From NCBI GenBank assembly GCA_026075535.2, contig AP026541.1:3968001-4032000 (forward strand): a stretch of 64,000 nucleotides of DNA, read 5' to 3'. The DNA is from Tricholoma matsutake (lineage: Eukaryota > Basidiomycota > Agaricomycetes > Agaricales > Tricholomataceae). The position numbers and the translations under genes are program-made. This document shows positions 13,099 to 24,700 of the stretch, one piece after another; position 1 is the stretch's first letter; each line of letters starts with the position of its first letter. Under the pieces are notes generated by a model. That model saw nothing but the letters and a program-made list of their open reading frames with translations, did not search any database and was not told the DNA's origin.

Positions 13099-13500
13099 TG
13101 TTAGGAAACCACCCCATTACCTAATAAAATTTCATTTTTATTTTATTATGTCGAATTATGCTACATGACACCAAATGACACTACACTTTGATAGCATGAG
13201 AATTTTATTTCGCATGCATCAATATGTACATGCATGTACGAACGCATCAGTAACAACAATGTACAATATATGTAACATAGTATATAAACCCTAAATACAT
13301 GCCTAGGGGACCCCAGTTGTGTTCTCTTAGGTATTCCACCTACGTTTTCGGTGTGAAAGGCCTATCTCAACAAACTCACCTATTAATAACCCCTTGCATC
13401 AAAACCATCAATTCCCCCATCATGAGCGCAGATCCCGCCCCCTTCTTGTAGAGAGAACCCGCACAGTCTTAGCTAGCAGATAGTGGGTGTTGCCCTAAAA
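13099..13500 (+). repeat. 3' LTR of Gypsy copy 1
   Basis: Matches 7262-7662 closely and starts TGTTAGG. The last bases read CCTAAAA in place of CCTAACA, one substitution. AAAAG (13501-13505), the target duplication, follows directly. Confidence 0.92.
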
Positions 13501-13505
13501 AAAAG

Positions 13506-13667
13506 CAGCATGCACGAGCTGATGACAATGCTCACAAACTGCACAACAATGAGAGGTCATCGGTACCACTGGCCATAGTGTCTCCGGTCAACCAACATGA
13601 TGTCACCGAGGAAACAGCAATGGATTGGGAGGCAGCAGAGGATGTCGAGGATGACATGGAAGATTGA
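13506..13667 (+). pseudogene. 3' end of the coding fragment split by Gypsy copy 1
   Basis: Directly after the target duplication one frame reads QHARADDNAHKLHNNERSSV and on to an acidic C-terminus (DWEAAEDVEDDMED) with a TGA stop at 13665. This is the same frame that ends in TELEK at 7261, so removing the Gypsy element and one AAAAG restores continuity at that point. The acidic tail and low-complexity style resemble ends of transposon proteins, but I cannot name the family. From here to 14006 I see no gene. Confidence 0.55.
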
Positions 13668-14605
13668 TAATAGTATTGATTTGGCAAATACTCAAGCTTA
13701 CGACACATTCCTTTAATTCCGTTGATACTGATATTCTTACAGTAATTCTTAATACTCTTACTTACTCAATTCTACATACACAAGTGATTTGGGACCAGAA
13801 TGGCTTATGTAGATAAAGATCGGACCCGCTTGGGACGCACTAAGTGCAGCTTGATCAGTGATCAGGACATGACTTCCAAAAACAGCAATATCATTTTTTC
13901 TGTCACACTTTGTTTGGGATTGCCAGACCCCACAGATTGGAATCTTAGGCTGGCCCATATGGGCCGTATCACTCAATAACAAATCTGAGAGTCAGGCAAA
14001 TTAGTATCAATAATAAAGGCAGGACGGTCATGTGAAGGTGCCCTGGGAGACTAATCTCCTTTTCTTTACTGTGAGAACGGATGACAAATATTACTCAGCA
14101 TGACAAACTGTCCTCCTATGGTGTGACTAGCCAACTCTGTGACCTAATATTGGTCAGCAACACATCACACCACTTTTTTTCTTTTCTTTCTTTTTCTCCC
14201 CAGGGCTCTTTTCCAGACAGGGTTGGTGTTGCTTTCTTGGGGAGTCTGTAGACCAAGGTGAAGCCCTGTGAAGTCCTGCCTCCCTGGCTTCTCTTTTTTC
14301 AACAAAAAGGGTGTCTGCCAATTGCTTTTTGGACCTCTCTCAGGGCACAGTATGCAGGGAGATTGGGCTGGCAGGTTTGCAGTTGCCTCCCCTTCCTCTA
14401 TTGGAAGTCGCTCCACTATCAACTGCTGCTGTTCACACTGATTTCACAGCTTCTTGCAAGAATCTCCCATTTCTGCTGCAGTAAAAGTGCTCTCTCCTGG
14501 ATTTTTTTTTTTTTTTTTTTTTGGATTGACTGTGCACCATCATGTATGCTATGAATTTTTTTTTTTTTTTCCTTCTCTCAATCATGTGTCTTCCAGGGAT
14601 CAATC

Positions 14606-15686
14606 CCAGTGAAAAGTCGGTTGAGCTGGATTGAGCTGATTCAAGCCAAATAGAAGCAATTGAGCCAAATTGAGCGCAAAATATTGTTGATCAACCAAAA
14701 ATCAACTACTTTGTTCAAACTGGTTGACCAACTTGCCATGTATTGAACATAACTTCGACGACTCTTCAACATATCAAGTCTTCTTGAAGCATGTGATATT
14801 CAATTACTTAAGCTTGCATCCCCACGACTGAGACATTTCCCCCAACTTTCTCCTGACCGTCACAACAACACGTCCCCTTCCCACACGTACGCCTTGCACA
14901 CGTCCCTCGTTCTGAAGATCTTGATACTCGGATGGAGGTGTCAATATGGAAGTCGAAGCATGTAGCGACACAAGTCATACAGTCATGCACCAATCGACAG
15001 CCCAATTGTAACTAGGTAAGTTAAACCTGACTATATGCACTATTAATAATTATCCCAACCTGCAATGCTCATTTTTTTCCTTAGCATGATTTCAGGTCAT
15101 ATCTGTAATTGTGCATGCTTTGCTGACTTTGCTCAATGCTGCACCGCATGCATACTAACTTAATATCTATAGTTTCAACTTATATCACTCTTCTATCCCA
15201 ACCACGAGCGCCACCATAATTACTGCCACCCCAAATTAATTGAAAAGGTATGTGGCTAATTCTCGTTCTAATAATGCTACTGAACTGTAATATCACAGGA
15301 GTTTGGGGCTGACTCCAAGTCTTTCAGTCTTGGGGGAAGCAGCAGCAACAGGGGAAGCAAGGACAGTGGCAGGGGAGGCATCAACAGCAGGGAAAGCGGA
15401 AGGAGCGGTGGTGGCATGCAGTGGCAACATGTTACAGGAAGGGGGTAGGGGCAGTGGCATGCAAGGGTAGTGCAGGGGTAGCGGTGAGGGTAGCGGTACT
15501 AGTAGCAGCACCAATGTAGTATAAAATTGAGCCCAATTGAATACCTACTTTTGTATCACTCAAATGGCTTGATCTGGCTTGATTTTTGTCTGAGATTTTG
15601 AGCAAGGTCAAGCCATTTGGAATAATTTACAGGGGGCTCGTTTTTGCTCATTTCAGCTTGATCCAGCTCGACTGACTTTTCACTGG
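14606..15686. mobile_element. Non-autonomous TIR element in Helitron A (9-bp TSD)
   Basis: The terminal inverted repeat begins CCAGTGAAAAGTCGGTTGAG on the left and CCAGTGAAAAGTCAGTCGAG on the right in reverse complement. The target duplication is GGATCAATC at 14597-14605 and 15687-15695, nine bases and perfect. Helitron B keeps the empty site (GGATCCATCTCC near 21723), which proves the insertion. A 9-bp duplication is typical of Mutator-like elements. No transposase frame is visible in the 1081 bp. Confidence 0.85.
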
Positions 15687-15689
15687 GGA

Positions 15690-18600
15690 TCAATCTCCAC
15701 CAAGCACCCCTCAACGCATCCGAACTGCTGTACAGCGAATGGAACGTGACCAACGGATCCTGGATAGTCCTGCTCATCACTGCACTCCACATCATGTTCG
15801 TATGATGCGCATAGCTCAGCCTGCACTGCCACCTCCTCCACTCCCACTGCCAAATGCTAATAATGATGATCCTTTTCTTGCTCCTCCTCCTCAATATCAC
15901 CATCTTCCTGCTCATTTGATGCAGCAGCTGGCTGCACTTCCTCCTCTTCCACAGCAAGGCAGAGGTAGAGGTAGAGGTAGAGGCAGAGGAAGAGGCAGAG
16001 GTCAACCAATGCCTAATCCACCTTCTGCTCCACTGTACAATCATCTTCCAGTTCATTTGGCACAGCAATTGGCTGCTTTGCCTCCTCTTCCTCCTGTTCC
16101 TGCTCTTATGCCTTTTGCAGCTTTTCAACCTGTGTATCCTGTATGTTGAACAATTTCTACTTTGATGGATCACATTAATCATTGACATGTTTTAGCCTGC
16201 TCCTCCACCTGTTTTTGATCCTCCTGCTCCTGTCCCTCCAGTTCCTGCTCCTGCCCCTCCAGTCGCTGATGTATGTTGTGGTTTATACACAGTATTAGAT
16301 ATATATTGATATAATCAATGCATTATTATAGCCACCTCCTGCTCCTTTTGATTTCAGAGTTTATCTCCCTGCTCAACCTGTTGGTCTCCTTCCTCCTCCT
16401 CCTCCTCCTCCTCCTCCTCCTCTGCCTGTCCCTGGCTTGCCTGTAGACCTTGCTGTAAGTAGAGCTTTTGTGTTTTTAAATAGAAGAAGGTTGCTGAATA
16501 CCTTATTGATTCAGTTTGCTCCACCTGCTTTTGCTCCTGTGCCTGCTCCTGCTCAACCAGTTGGTCCCCTTCCTCCTCCTGCTCTGCCTGCCCCTGCTTT
16601 GGCTGTAGACCTTGCTGTAAGTAGAGCTTTTGTATTTCTAAATGGAAGAAGGTTGCTGAATGCCTCATTGTTTCAGTTCACTCCACCTGCTCTTGCTCCT
16701 GTGCCTGCTCCTCAGTTGATTATAATGGAAGAAGAACACCTTCCACCAGCACCAGCGCCTCATTTACCTTTGCCTCCTGCACGCCAGCCTTTTAGTCCTC
16801 ATTGGCCTGTCCACTACTTGGGGAAAATGGATGTTCAGTGTTCTGACTGTCATGCTTTTCATTGGATGGCTGAAAAGCTCACCAAATCCTCTATTGTTCA
16901 TCCCAAGTTCAGCATGTGCTGCCTCAGTGGAAAGATCGTCTTGCCACCTCTCCATCCCATTTCCCCTGAGCTTCACCAATTGATCACTGCTCAAGACTAC
17001 ATTGGCAAGTCATTTCATGACCATATTTGCACCTACAACAATGCTCTTGCCATGACTTCTATCAGTCGCAAGATCGATGAGACAATCAATGAGGGTGAAG
17101 AGGCTGTCAATGATGGTGTTGGTCCTTATGTCTTCAAGTTGCATGGAGAGCTCTCTCACAAGGCCAGTTCTCTGCTTCCCCATGATGGTCAACCTCCTGT
17201 ATATGCTCAGCTGTACATTTATGATCTGGCTGATGCTGCCAACTTTCACATGGCCAATGCCTGGAATACCCAGCTTGATCACCACACTTTGGTCACCCTC
17301 CAGGATATGCTTCACTGCCACCATCCAGCTGTTCAGATGTACAGGCAGGCCCATGAGCTCACCAGGAACATGCCTCCAGAACAGCAGTGCAAGATAGCTT
17401 TGCGTTTCGATCAGAGCTGCGACCGTCGCCGCTACAATCTTCCTGATGCTACCAACAACGAGATTGCTGTTATTCTTCCAGGAGATGGCGATCAGCCAGA
17501 GAGCACACATGACATCATTCTTTATCGCAGGCATGGCCCCCCACTTCAGCACATCACTGATCTGCATCCACTCTATCCTGCACTTCATTACGTCCTGTTG
17601 TTTCCTACTGGCCAGCTCCAATGGCATCCTCAGATCGAATATGCAGCTGTCAATGCCAACAATCAACATGATGGCACTGATGGTCCATGGAGATGCAGAT
17701 ATGTTTCCAAATCAGAGTTCTACTGCTATCGTCTCCACCCTCGACCACCTGCTATTGAGCCTCAGCATATCTTCTTCAGTGGAAAGCTCTTTCAGGAGTT
17801 TATTTGTGACCAGTGGGCAACTTCAGAGCAGGATCGCTTGCGCTTCATCATGATGAATCAGGACACCATTCGCGGTGAAGTCTACATTGGCTTGGCAGAT
17901 GCTGTAGCTGCAAACGTGGATGCAAACACAGAGTCCCTCAGTCAAAGGATCATCCTGCCTTCTTCTTTTGCAGGAAGCATGCATCATATGCAGCAGCTTC
18001 TTCAGGATGCATTGGCTATCAATCGCTACTTCAAGGGCGGTGATCTCTTTCTGACCCAGACTGAAAACCCCACATGGCCAGAGATCCAGGATGAGCTCAA
18101 GCCAGGTCAGACTGCTGCTGATCGCCCTGACTTGGTTGTTCGTGCATTCTATGCAAAGCAGAAGCAGATCATCAAGGACATCGAGGCTGGCATGTTTGGC
18201 AAGGCCCTCTCTTATGTGTTTGTCATCGAGTTTCAGAAATGTGGCCTTCCTCACATGCACTGCATCATCTTTCTCGATGGGGACTCCAAGCTTTGTACAC
18301 CTGAGTAGATAGACAGCCTTATGTGCTCAGAGTTTCCTGAGGACAATCCTGAGCTGCTCAAGTTGGTCAAGAAGTTCATGGTCCATAATCCCTGTGGTGC
18401 AGAGAACCCTAAGGCTCCCTGCATGGTCAATGGAAAGTGCTCCAAAGGTTTCCCCAAGCCTTTCAGAGATCAGACATCTATTTCTGAGGATGCCTATGCT
18501 TCTACCAGGCGTCGGAACACTGGACAGACACATCAGGTTTGAGGAAAGCAGGTCGACAATTGCTGGGTTGTCACTTATTCACCCTATCTCCTCTGGAAGT

Positions 18601-20995
18601 ACTGTTGCCACATCAACATCGAGTCCATTGCCTCCATCAAAGCTGTCAAGTACATCTACAGATATGTGTACAAGGGCCATGATTGCATCACCATGCAGTT
18701 TGGGACTTGCAATGATGAAGTCAAACAGTATCTGGATGCTCGCTATATTTCTGCCTGCGAGAGCAGCACCTCTTCCATTTACCTATGCACTCTGCTTCTC
18801 CCAACGTCGTCCGACTTCAGGTCCATCTTCCAGGCCAGCAATATGTCACTTGGAATCAGAATGGTCAGCAGTCTATCCAGGAGGTCATCCAGCATGCTGC
18901 AGAATGTGATGCCACTCTCACTGGCTATTTCAAAGCCAATCAGCAGTATCCAGAGCTCGCACAGGATCTTCTCTATCAGGACTTTCCCTCTAAATTTGTG
19001 TGGGATCAGAAAGCCCACAAGTGGAAGCCCAGACAGAGAGGTTTTTCCATCCGAAGGATGTACTACACTCAGCCTACTGCAGGTGAATGCTTCTACCTCA
19101 GGCTTCTTCTGACAGCTGTCAAGGGCACAACATCATATGAAGATCTTTGCACTTTTCAGGGCAATGTTGCTCCCTCATTCAGAGAGGCATGTATGGCATG
19201 TGGCCTTTTGGAGGATGACCAAGAGTGGCTGCAGTGTTTGGAGGAAGCAAAGTCAATGGCAACAGGTCATCAGCTCCGCCAGCTCTTTGTTACCATTCTT
19301 CATGACTGTGCACCCTCCAATCCTGTCCAGCTTTTGAACACATACTGGCCTCACATTTGTGATGACCTCCAGTATCAGCTCCAGCACAACAACATCTGTG
19401 TCAACCCTACCGATGAAGATGTGCAGGATTATGGCCTCTACTTGATCAACCAGCTTCTCTTATCCTCTGGCAAATCTCTCAGCAAGGATTGGCCATACAT
19501 GCCTCAGATCACTCAGAATTGGGAAGCCAACCTTGGAAACCACTTGATCACAGAGCAGCGCAGATATGATGTTGTGGAGCAGGCTAAGCTGGCTGCACAG
19601 AATATCGACACTTTCAATCCAGACCAGAGAGCTGTCTTTGAGGAGATCATCCATGCAGTCAACAACAAGACTGGCCAGACCTTCTTTCTCCATGGTCCCG
19701 GTGGCACAGGCAAGACCTATGTGTACAACACTCTCTGCCATCAGCTTCGTTCTCAGGGAAAGATCGTTCTCTGTATAGCATCATCTGGCATCACTGCACT
19801 CTTGCTCAAAGGGGGCTCCACTTCTCATTCATGTCTCCAGATCCCTCTCATCATCAACGAGTCATCTACCTGCTCTATCTCCAGAGGTTCAATATGGGCA
19901 AAGCTGTTGAAGGAGACTGATTTGATCATTTGGGATGAGGCACTCATGCAGCATTGTCATCTCCATGAAGCTGTCAACTGCACTCTGAAAGACATCCTCC
20001 AATCCAATCAACTCTTTGGTGGCATTCCTGTGGTTTTTGGAGGTGACTTTCACCAGATCCTGCCTGTTATCGAGAGAGGTTTACAACCTCAGATCATTGG
20101 TGCTTCCTTGCAGCGCTCTGTTCTTTGGCAGCACATCAAGGTTCTTCATCTCAAAATCAACATGTGATTGAACACAGATGATCTTCAAGAGCGAGAGTTT
20201 GCAAAGTGGCAGCTGGAGGTTGGAAAGGGTGGTCACACAGATGAAGGCACCAACATCGAGCTTCCTGATTATTTCAAATGTCCTGAAAACACTCTGGCTT
20301 CCCTCATTGACACTGTCTATCCTGGCATCTACGATCATGCTCAGCATCCTGATCAATACTTCTCAGAGCGCATTGTCCTGGCAAGCAAAAATGATAATGT
20401 CGATGAGTTGAACCATTATATTCTTCAAAGGTTCCCTGGAGAGGAGTGAGTTTTCCACAGTGCAGACTCTGTTGCAAACAATGAAAATGGAGAACTTCTG
20501 TATCCACCTGAATACCTGAATTCAATCAACTGCTCAGGTCTACCATTGGCACACTTGGCACTAAAGGTTGGATGTCCTGTGATGGTACTTTGGAACCTGA
20601 ACATTTCTGGAGGGGTCTGCAATGGTTCTCAAGGCATATTGACTCGCATTCACCACAGAGTGTTGGAGGTTCGCTTGATTACTGGAGATCATGCTGGAGA
20701 GAAGGTCTTTATTCCACGGATGCGACTGCAGCCTATTGAAGGACAACTCCCTTTCACACTGTCTCGACTCCAGTTTCCTGTTCAACTATGCTTTTCAATG
20801 TCGATCAACAAATCCCAAGGGCAGTCAGTGCAGCATGTGGGATTAGATTTCAGGAGTCCAGTGTTCACACATGGGCAGTTCTATGTGGCAATATCACAGG
20901 TAAGGTCTGTGCACAACATCAAGGCAATATGGCCAAGTGACAGTGAAAGCGCAAAAACAAAAAATATTGTTTATAATGAAGTACTATTAGATTAA
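15690..20995 (+). pseudogene. Helitron A Rep-helicase (RepHel), broken
   Basis: The N-terminal part is low-complexity: HHLPAHLMQQLAALPPLP repeats, a GRGRGRGRG tract near 15960 and Pro-rich exons with small introns. A cysteine-containing block follows (CSDCHAFHWM ... MCCLSGKIVLPPLHP, about 16835-16945), then the Rep HUH nuclease motif GLPHMHCIIFL (about 18243) and the downstream tyrosine-containing motif IYRYVYKGHD (about 18655). The C-terminal PIF1-type helicase shows Walker A GPGGTGKT (about 19696), Walker B LIIWDEA (about 19922) and MSINKSQGQS (about 20800). It would nick, unwind and replay DNA for rolling-circle transposition. Breaks: TAG 18306, TGA 18540, a frameshift near 18770, TGA 20165 and TGA 20447. 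Copy B has CAG or CGA/CAA at most of these sites. Confidence 0.88.
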
Positions 20996-21077
20996 TGTAT
21001 ATAGAAAATGTATATAATGGATATAAAAACTTAACTATATAAAAAATGTATATAATGTACATATATAAAAACTTAAC

Positions 21078-21104
21078 GCGTGCTGGAGGTACTTTCTAAA
21101 CTTG
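21078..21104 (+). other. Helitron A 3' terminal hairpin and end
   Basis: A short hairpin GTGCTGGAGGTAC (one stem base lost compared with B) followed by CTAAACTTG. The same arrangement closes copies B and C. Confidence 0.65.
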
Positions 21105-21723
21105 TAATCTATAATAAAGGGAGGATGGTCAGGTGACAGGCCACATTTGGGGTCATGGGACTTTTTTGGCAGACTGGGAATTTCTGTTTTCCGTGGGAGT
21201 TTTTTGGGGGATGGGAATCTCGAGGTTGTGGGAACTTTCCACTGTATTATGTCAGCATCATTGCCAGCTCATCACCTGGCTGCAAACATTTTTTCTTGCC
21301 TACACACTCACTTTTTCTTGGGCTCTTTTCCAGTGGGGGTGTTGTTGCATTCTTGGGAAAATCAGTAGTTCAAGGTGAAGCTCTGTGAAGTCCTACCTCC
21401 CTGACTTCTCTTTTTTCAACAAAAGGAGTGTCTGCCAGTTGCTTTTTTGGACCTCTCTCAGGGCACAGCGTGCAGGGAGATTGGGCTGGTGGGTTTACAG
21501 TTGCCTCCCCTTCCATTTTTGGAAGTCGCTCCACTTTCAACTGCCACTGTTAGCACTGATTTCACTGCTTCTTCCAAGGATCTCCCATCTCTGCTGCTGT
21601 AAAAATGGTCCCCCCTCCTTTTACCTTTTTGTGGACTGTTGATTCTGCTGGGTGCTATCATGTATGTAGATATACATATGACCTTTTTTTTTTTTTTTTG
21701 TCTCACTTCCGACATTTTCCAGG

Positions 21724-24700
21724 GATCCATCTCCACCCAACACTCCTCAATGTGTCCGAGCTGCAGCACAGCAAATGGAAAGGGACCAAAGGACTCTGGA
21801 CAGTCCTGCTCACCACTGGACTCCACACCATGTTCGCATGATGCGCATCACCCAAACCTGCACTGCCACTGCCTAATGGGATCCAAATTCATAACAATGA
21901 TGATCCTTTTGCTGCTCCTCCTCCTGCTGCTCCTCCTGCTGCTCCTCCTCAGTATCAGCATCTTCCACCTCATTTGGCACAGCAGCTAGCTGCACTTCCT
22001 CCTCCTCCTGCTCCTCCTCCTCAGTATCACCATCTTCCACCTCATTTGGCACAGCAGCTAGCTGCCCTTCCTCCTCTTCTACAGCAAGGTAGAGGTAGAG
22101 GTAGAGAAAGAGAAAGAGGAAGGGGTAGGGGCAGGGGTCTTCCAATGGTCTCACTTCCTCCACTTCCTCCTCCTCCTGTTTTTGATCCTCCTGTGGCTGC
22201 TCCTCCCATTCCTGCTCCTCCCATTCCTGTGATGGATGCTGCTCCTCCTCCTGTTTTTGTAGCTGTCCCTCTCATTCCTGGGGTTGATGCTGCTGCTGCT
22301 CCTGTTTTTGATCCTCCAGTGGCTGCTCCTCCCATTCCTGCTCCTCTCATTCCTGTAGTTGCACTACCTGTATGCTGATTCCAATATAACTATCAATGAT
22401 GGTAATAACTAATATATTGTTTGTAGCCTGCTCTTCCTTTGGTCTGGGCTCCTCCTGTGTTTGCTCCTCCTGTTGCTGCTCCTATCATTGCTGCTCCTCC
22501 TGTTCCTGTGGTTGATGTGGCTGCTTTTGTCGCTGCTCCTATCATTCCTCCTCCTCCACCTGTATGTAGAATCTAATAATTGCTATGCATGATGTTGATA
22601 ACTAATCTATTGTTTGTAGCCTGCACTTCCATTTGTTTTTGCTCCACCTGTTCCTGCTCCTCCCATTCCTGCTCCTCCAGTTCCTGTGGCTCATGCTCAA
22701 CCTTCTGCTTTTGCTCCTCCTCCTCCTCCTCCTCCTCTTCCTGCTCCTCCTGTTCCTGTGATGAATGGTTCTCCTCTCGTGTTTATAGATGCTCCTGCTG
22801 TAAGTAATATAGCTGTAATACATTTCAATTTGAGGATTCTAATAACACTTACATATTTAGTTTGCTCCACCTCCACCTCTAGATCCTCAGCAAATGATAT
22901 TTCAACTGCTGCCTCCACCTCCAATGCCATTGCCTCCGCCTCCTATGCCCCTGCCTCCTGCACACTGTCCTTTTGGTCCTGACTGGCCTGTTCATCATAT
23001 GGGAAGAATGGATGTTCAATGTCCTAATTGCCATGCCTTGCACTGGATGTCTGAGCGTTTGACTGCATCTTCCCATGCAAATCCCAGGTTTGGCATGTGC
23101 TGTCTGAGTGGAAAGATTGTCTTGCCCCCTCTCCATCCTGTTCCCCCTGAACTTCTTCACTTGCTTACTGCTCAAGACCACATTGGCAAATCATTTTGTG
23201 ACCACATTTGCACTTACAACAATGCTCTTGCCATGACTTCTATCGGTCGCAAAGTGGATGAGTCTGTCAATGCCGGTGAAGAGGCTGTCAACGATGGTGT
23301 GGGTCCTTATGTCTTCAAGTTGCATGGGGAGCTCTCTCACAAGGCCGGTTCTCTGCTTCCACCCGACAGTCAACCTCCTGTATATGCTCAGCTGTACATT
23401 TATGATCCAGCTGATGCTGTCAACTTTTGGATGGCCAATGCCTGGAATACCCTGCTCGATCACCACACTTTGGTCACCCTCTAGGACATGCTTTACCGCC
23501 GCCATCCAGCAGTTCAGATGTACAGGCAGGCCCATGAGCTCACCAGGAACCTTCCTCCAGACCAGCAGTGCAAGATAGCTTTGCGCTTTGATCAGACCTG
23601 TGACCGTCGCCGCTACAATCTTCCTGATGCTACCAACAATGAGATTGCAGTTATTCTGCCAGGAGATGGTGATCAGCCAGAGAGCACACGTGATATCATT
23701 CTTTACCGCAGGTATGGCCCCCCACTTCAGTGTATCACCGATGTCCATCCACTCTATCCTGCACTTCACTATGTCCTACTGTTTCCTACTGGCCAGCTCC
23801 AATGGCATCCTCAGATCGAATATGCAGCTGTCAATGGTGTCAATCAAGATGATGGTGCTAATGGTCCATGGAGACACAGATATGTTTCCAAATCAGAGTT
23901 CTATGGCTATCGTCTGCACCCTCGACCACCTGCCATTGAGCCTCAGCACATCTTCTTGAGTGGAAAGCTCTTTCAGGAGTTCATTTGTGATGGGTGGGCA
24001 ACTTCAGAGCAGGATCACTTGCGGTTCATCATGATGAATCAGGACACCATTCATGGTGAAGTCTACATTGGCTTGGCAGATGCTGTAGCTGCAAATGTGG
24101 ATGCAGACACAGAGTCCCTCAGTCAAAGGATCATCCTCCCTTCTTCTTTCGCAGGAAGATGCAGCAGCTTCTTCAGGATGCATTGGCTATCAATCGCCAC
24201 TTCAAGGGTGGTGATCTCTTTCTGACCCAGACCACAAACCCTGCTTGGCCAGAGATCCAGGATGAGCTCAAGCCAGGTCAGACTGCTGCTGATCGCCCTG
24301 ACTTGGTTGTTCGTGCATTCTATGCAAAGCAGAAGCAGATCATCAAGGACATCGAGGCTGGCATTTTTGGCAAGGCCCTCTCTTATGTGTTTGTCATTGA
24401 ATTCCAGAAACATGGCCTGCCTCACATGCACTGCATCATTTTTCTTGATGGGGAGTCCAAGCTTCATACACCCGAGCAGATAGACAGCCTCATGTGCTCA
24501 GAGTTTCCTGAGGACAATCCTGAGCTGCTGGAGTTGGTCAAGAAGTACATGGTCCATAATCCCTGTGGTGCAGAGAACCCTACAGCAGGACCCCGGATAA
24601 TGCCTGCAGAAGCTAGATCCCAAATAGTCACAATTTTAGCACTTTTGTCTGGACAGATTTTTCACGATTTTGTCTGGATTTCACCTAGCCTTCCAGACTT

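Larger units (their letters stand above)
7262..13500 (+). mobile_element. Gypsy LTR retrotransposon, chromovirus (copy 1)
   Basis: A complete 6.24-kb element. The two LTRs (7262-7662 and 13099-13500) both start TGTTAGGAAAC, and the 5' one ends CCTAACA. The target duplication is AAAAG (7257-7261 and 13501-13505). A purine tract AAAAGGGGGGT (13087-13097) lies just before the 3' LTR and would prime plus-strand synthesis. Inside are gag (8151-9248) and pol (9245-13016) in the order protease, reverse transcriptase, RNase H, integrase, chromodomain, which marks the Gypsy chromovirus group. Several TGA codons and one frameshift break pol, so the copy is inactive. The LTRs differ mostly by transitions. 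Confidence 0.93.
14007..21104 (+). mobile_element. Helitron A (longest copy)
   Basis: A rolling-circle element without terminal inverted repeats or a target duplication. The 5' end (TCAATAATAAAGG at 14007) is shared with B (TCTATAATAAAGG at 21108). The 3' end carries a degenerate hairpin (GTGCTGGAGGTAC) about 12 nt before CTTG at 21101-21104. The unit encodes a Rep-helicase whose first part is proline-rich. Ends were set by comparing the three copies. The usual 3' signature is CTRR, so CTTG is a variant or my 3' base is off by a few. A 1.08-kb TIR element (14606-15686) sits in its 5' region. Confidence 0.8.
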
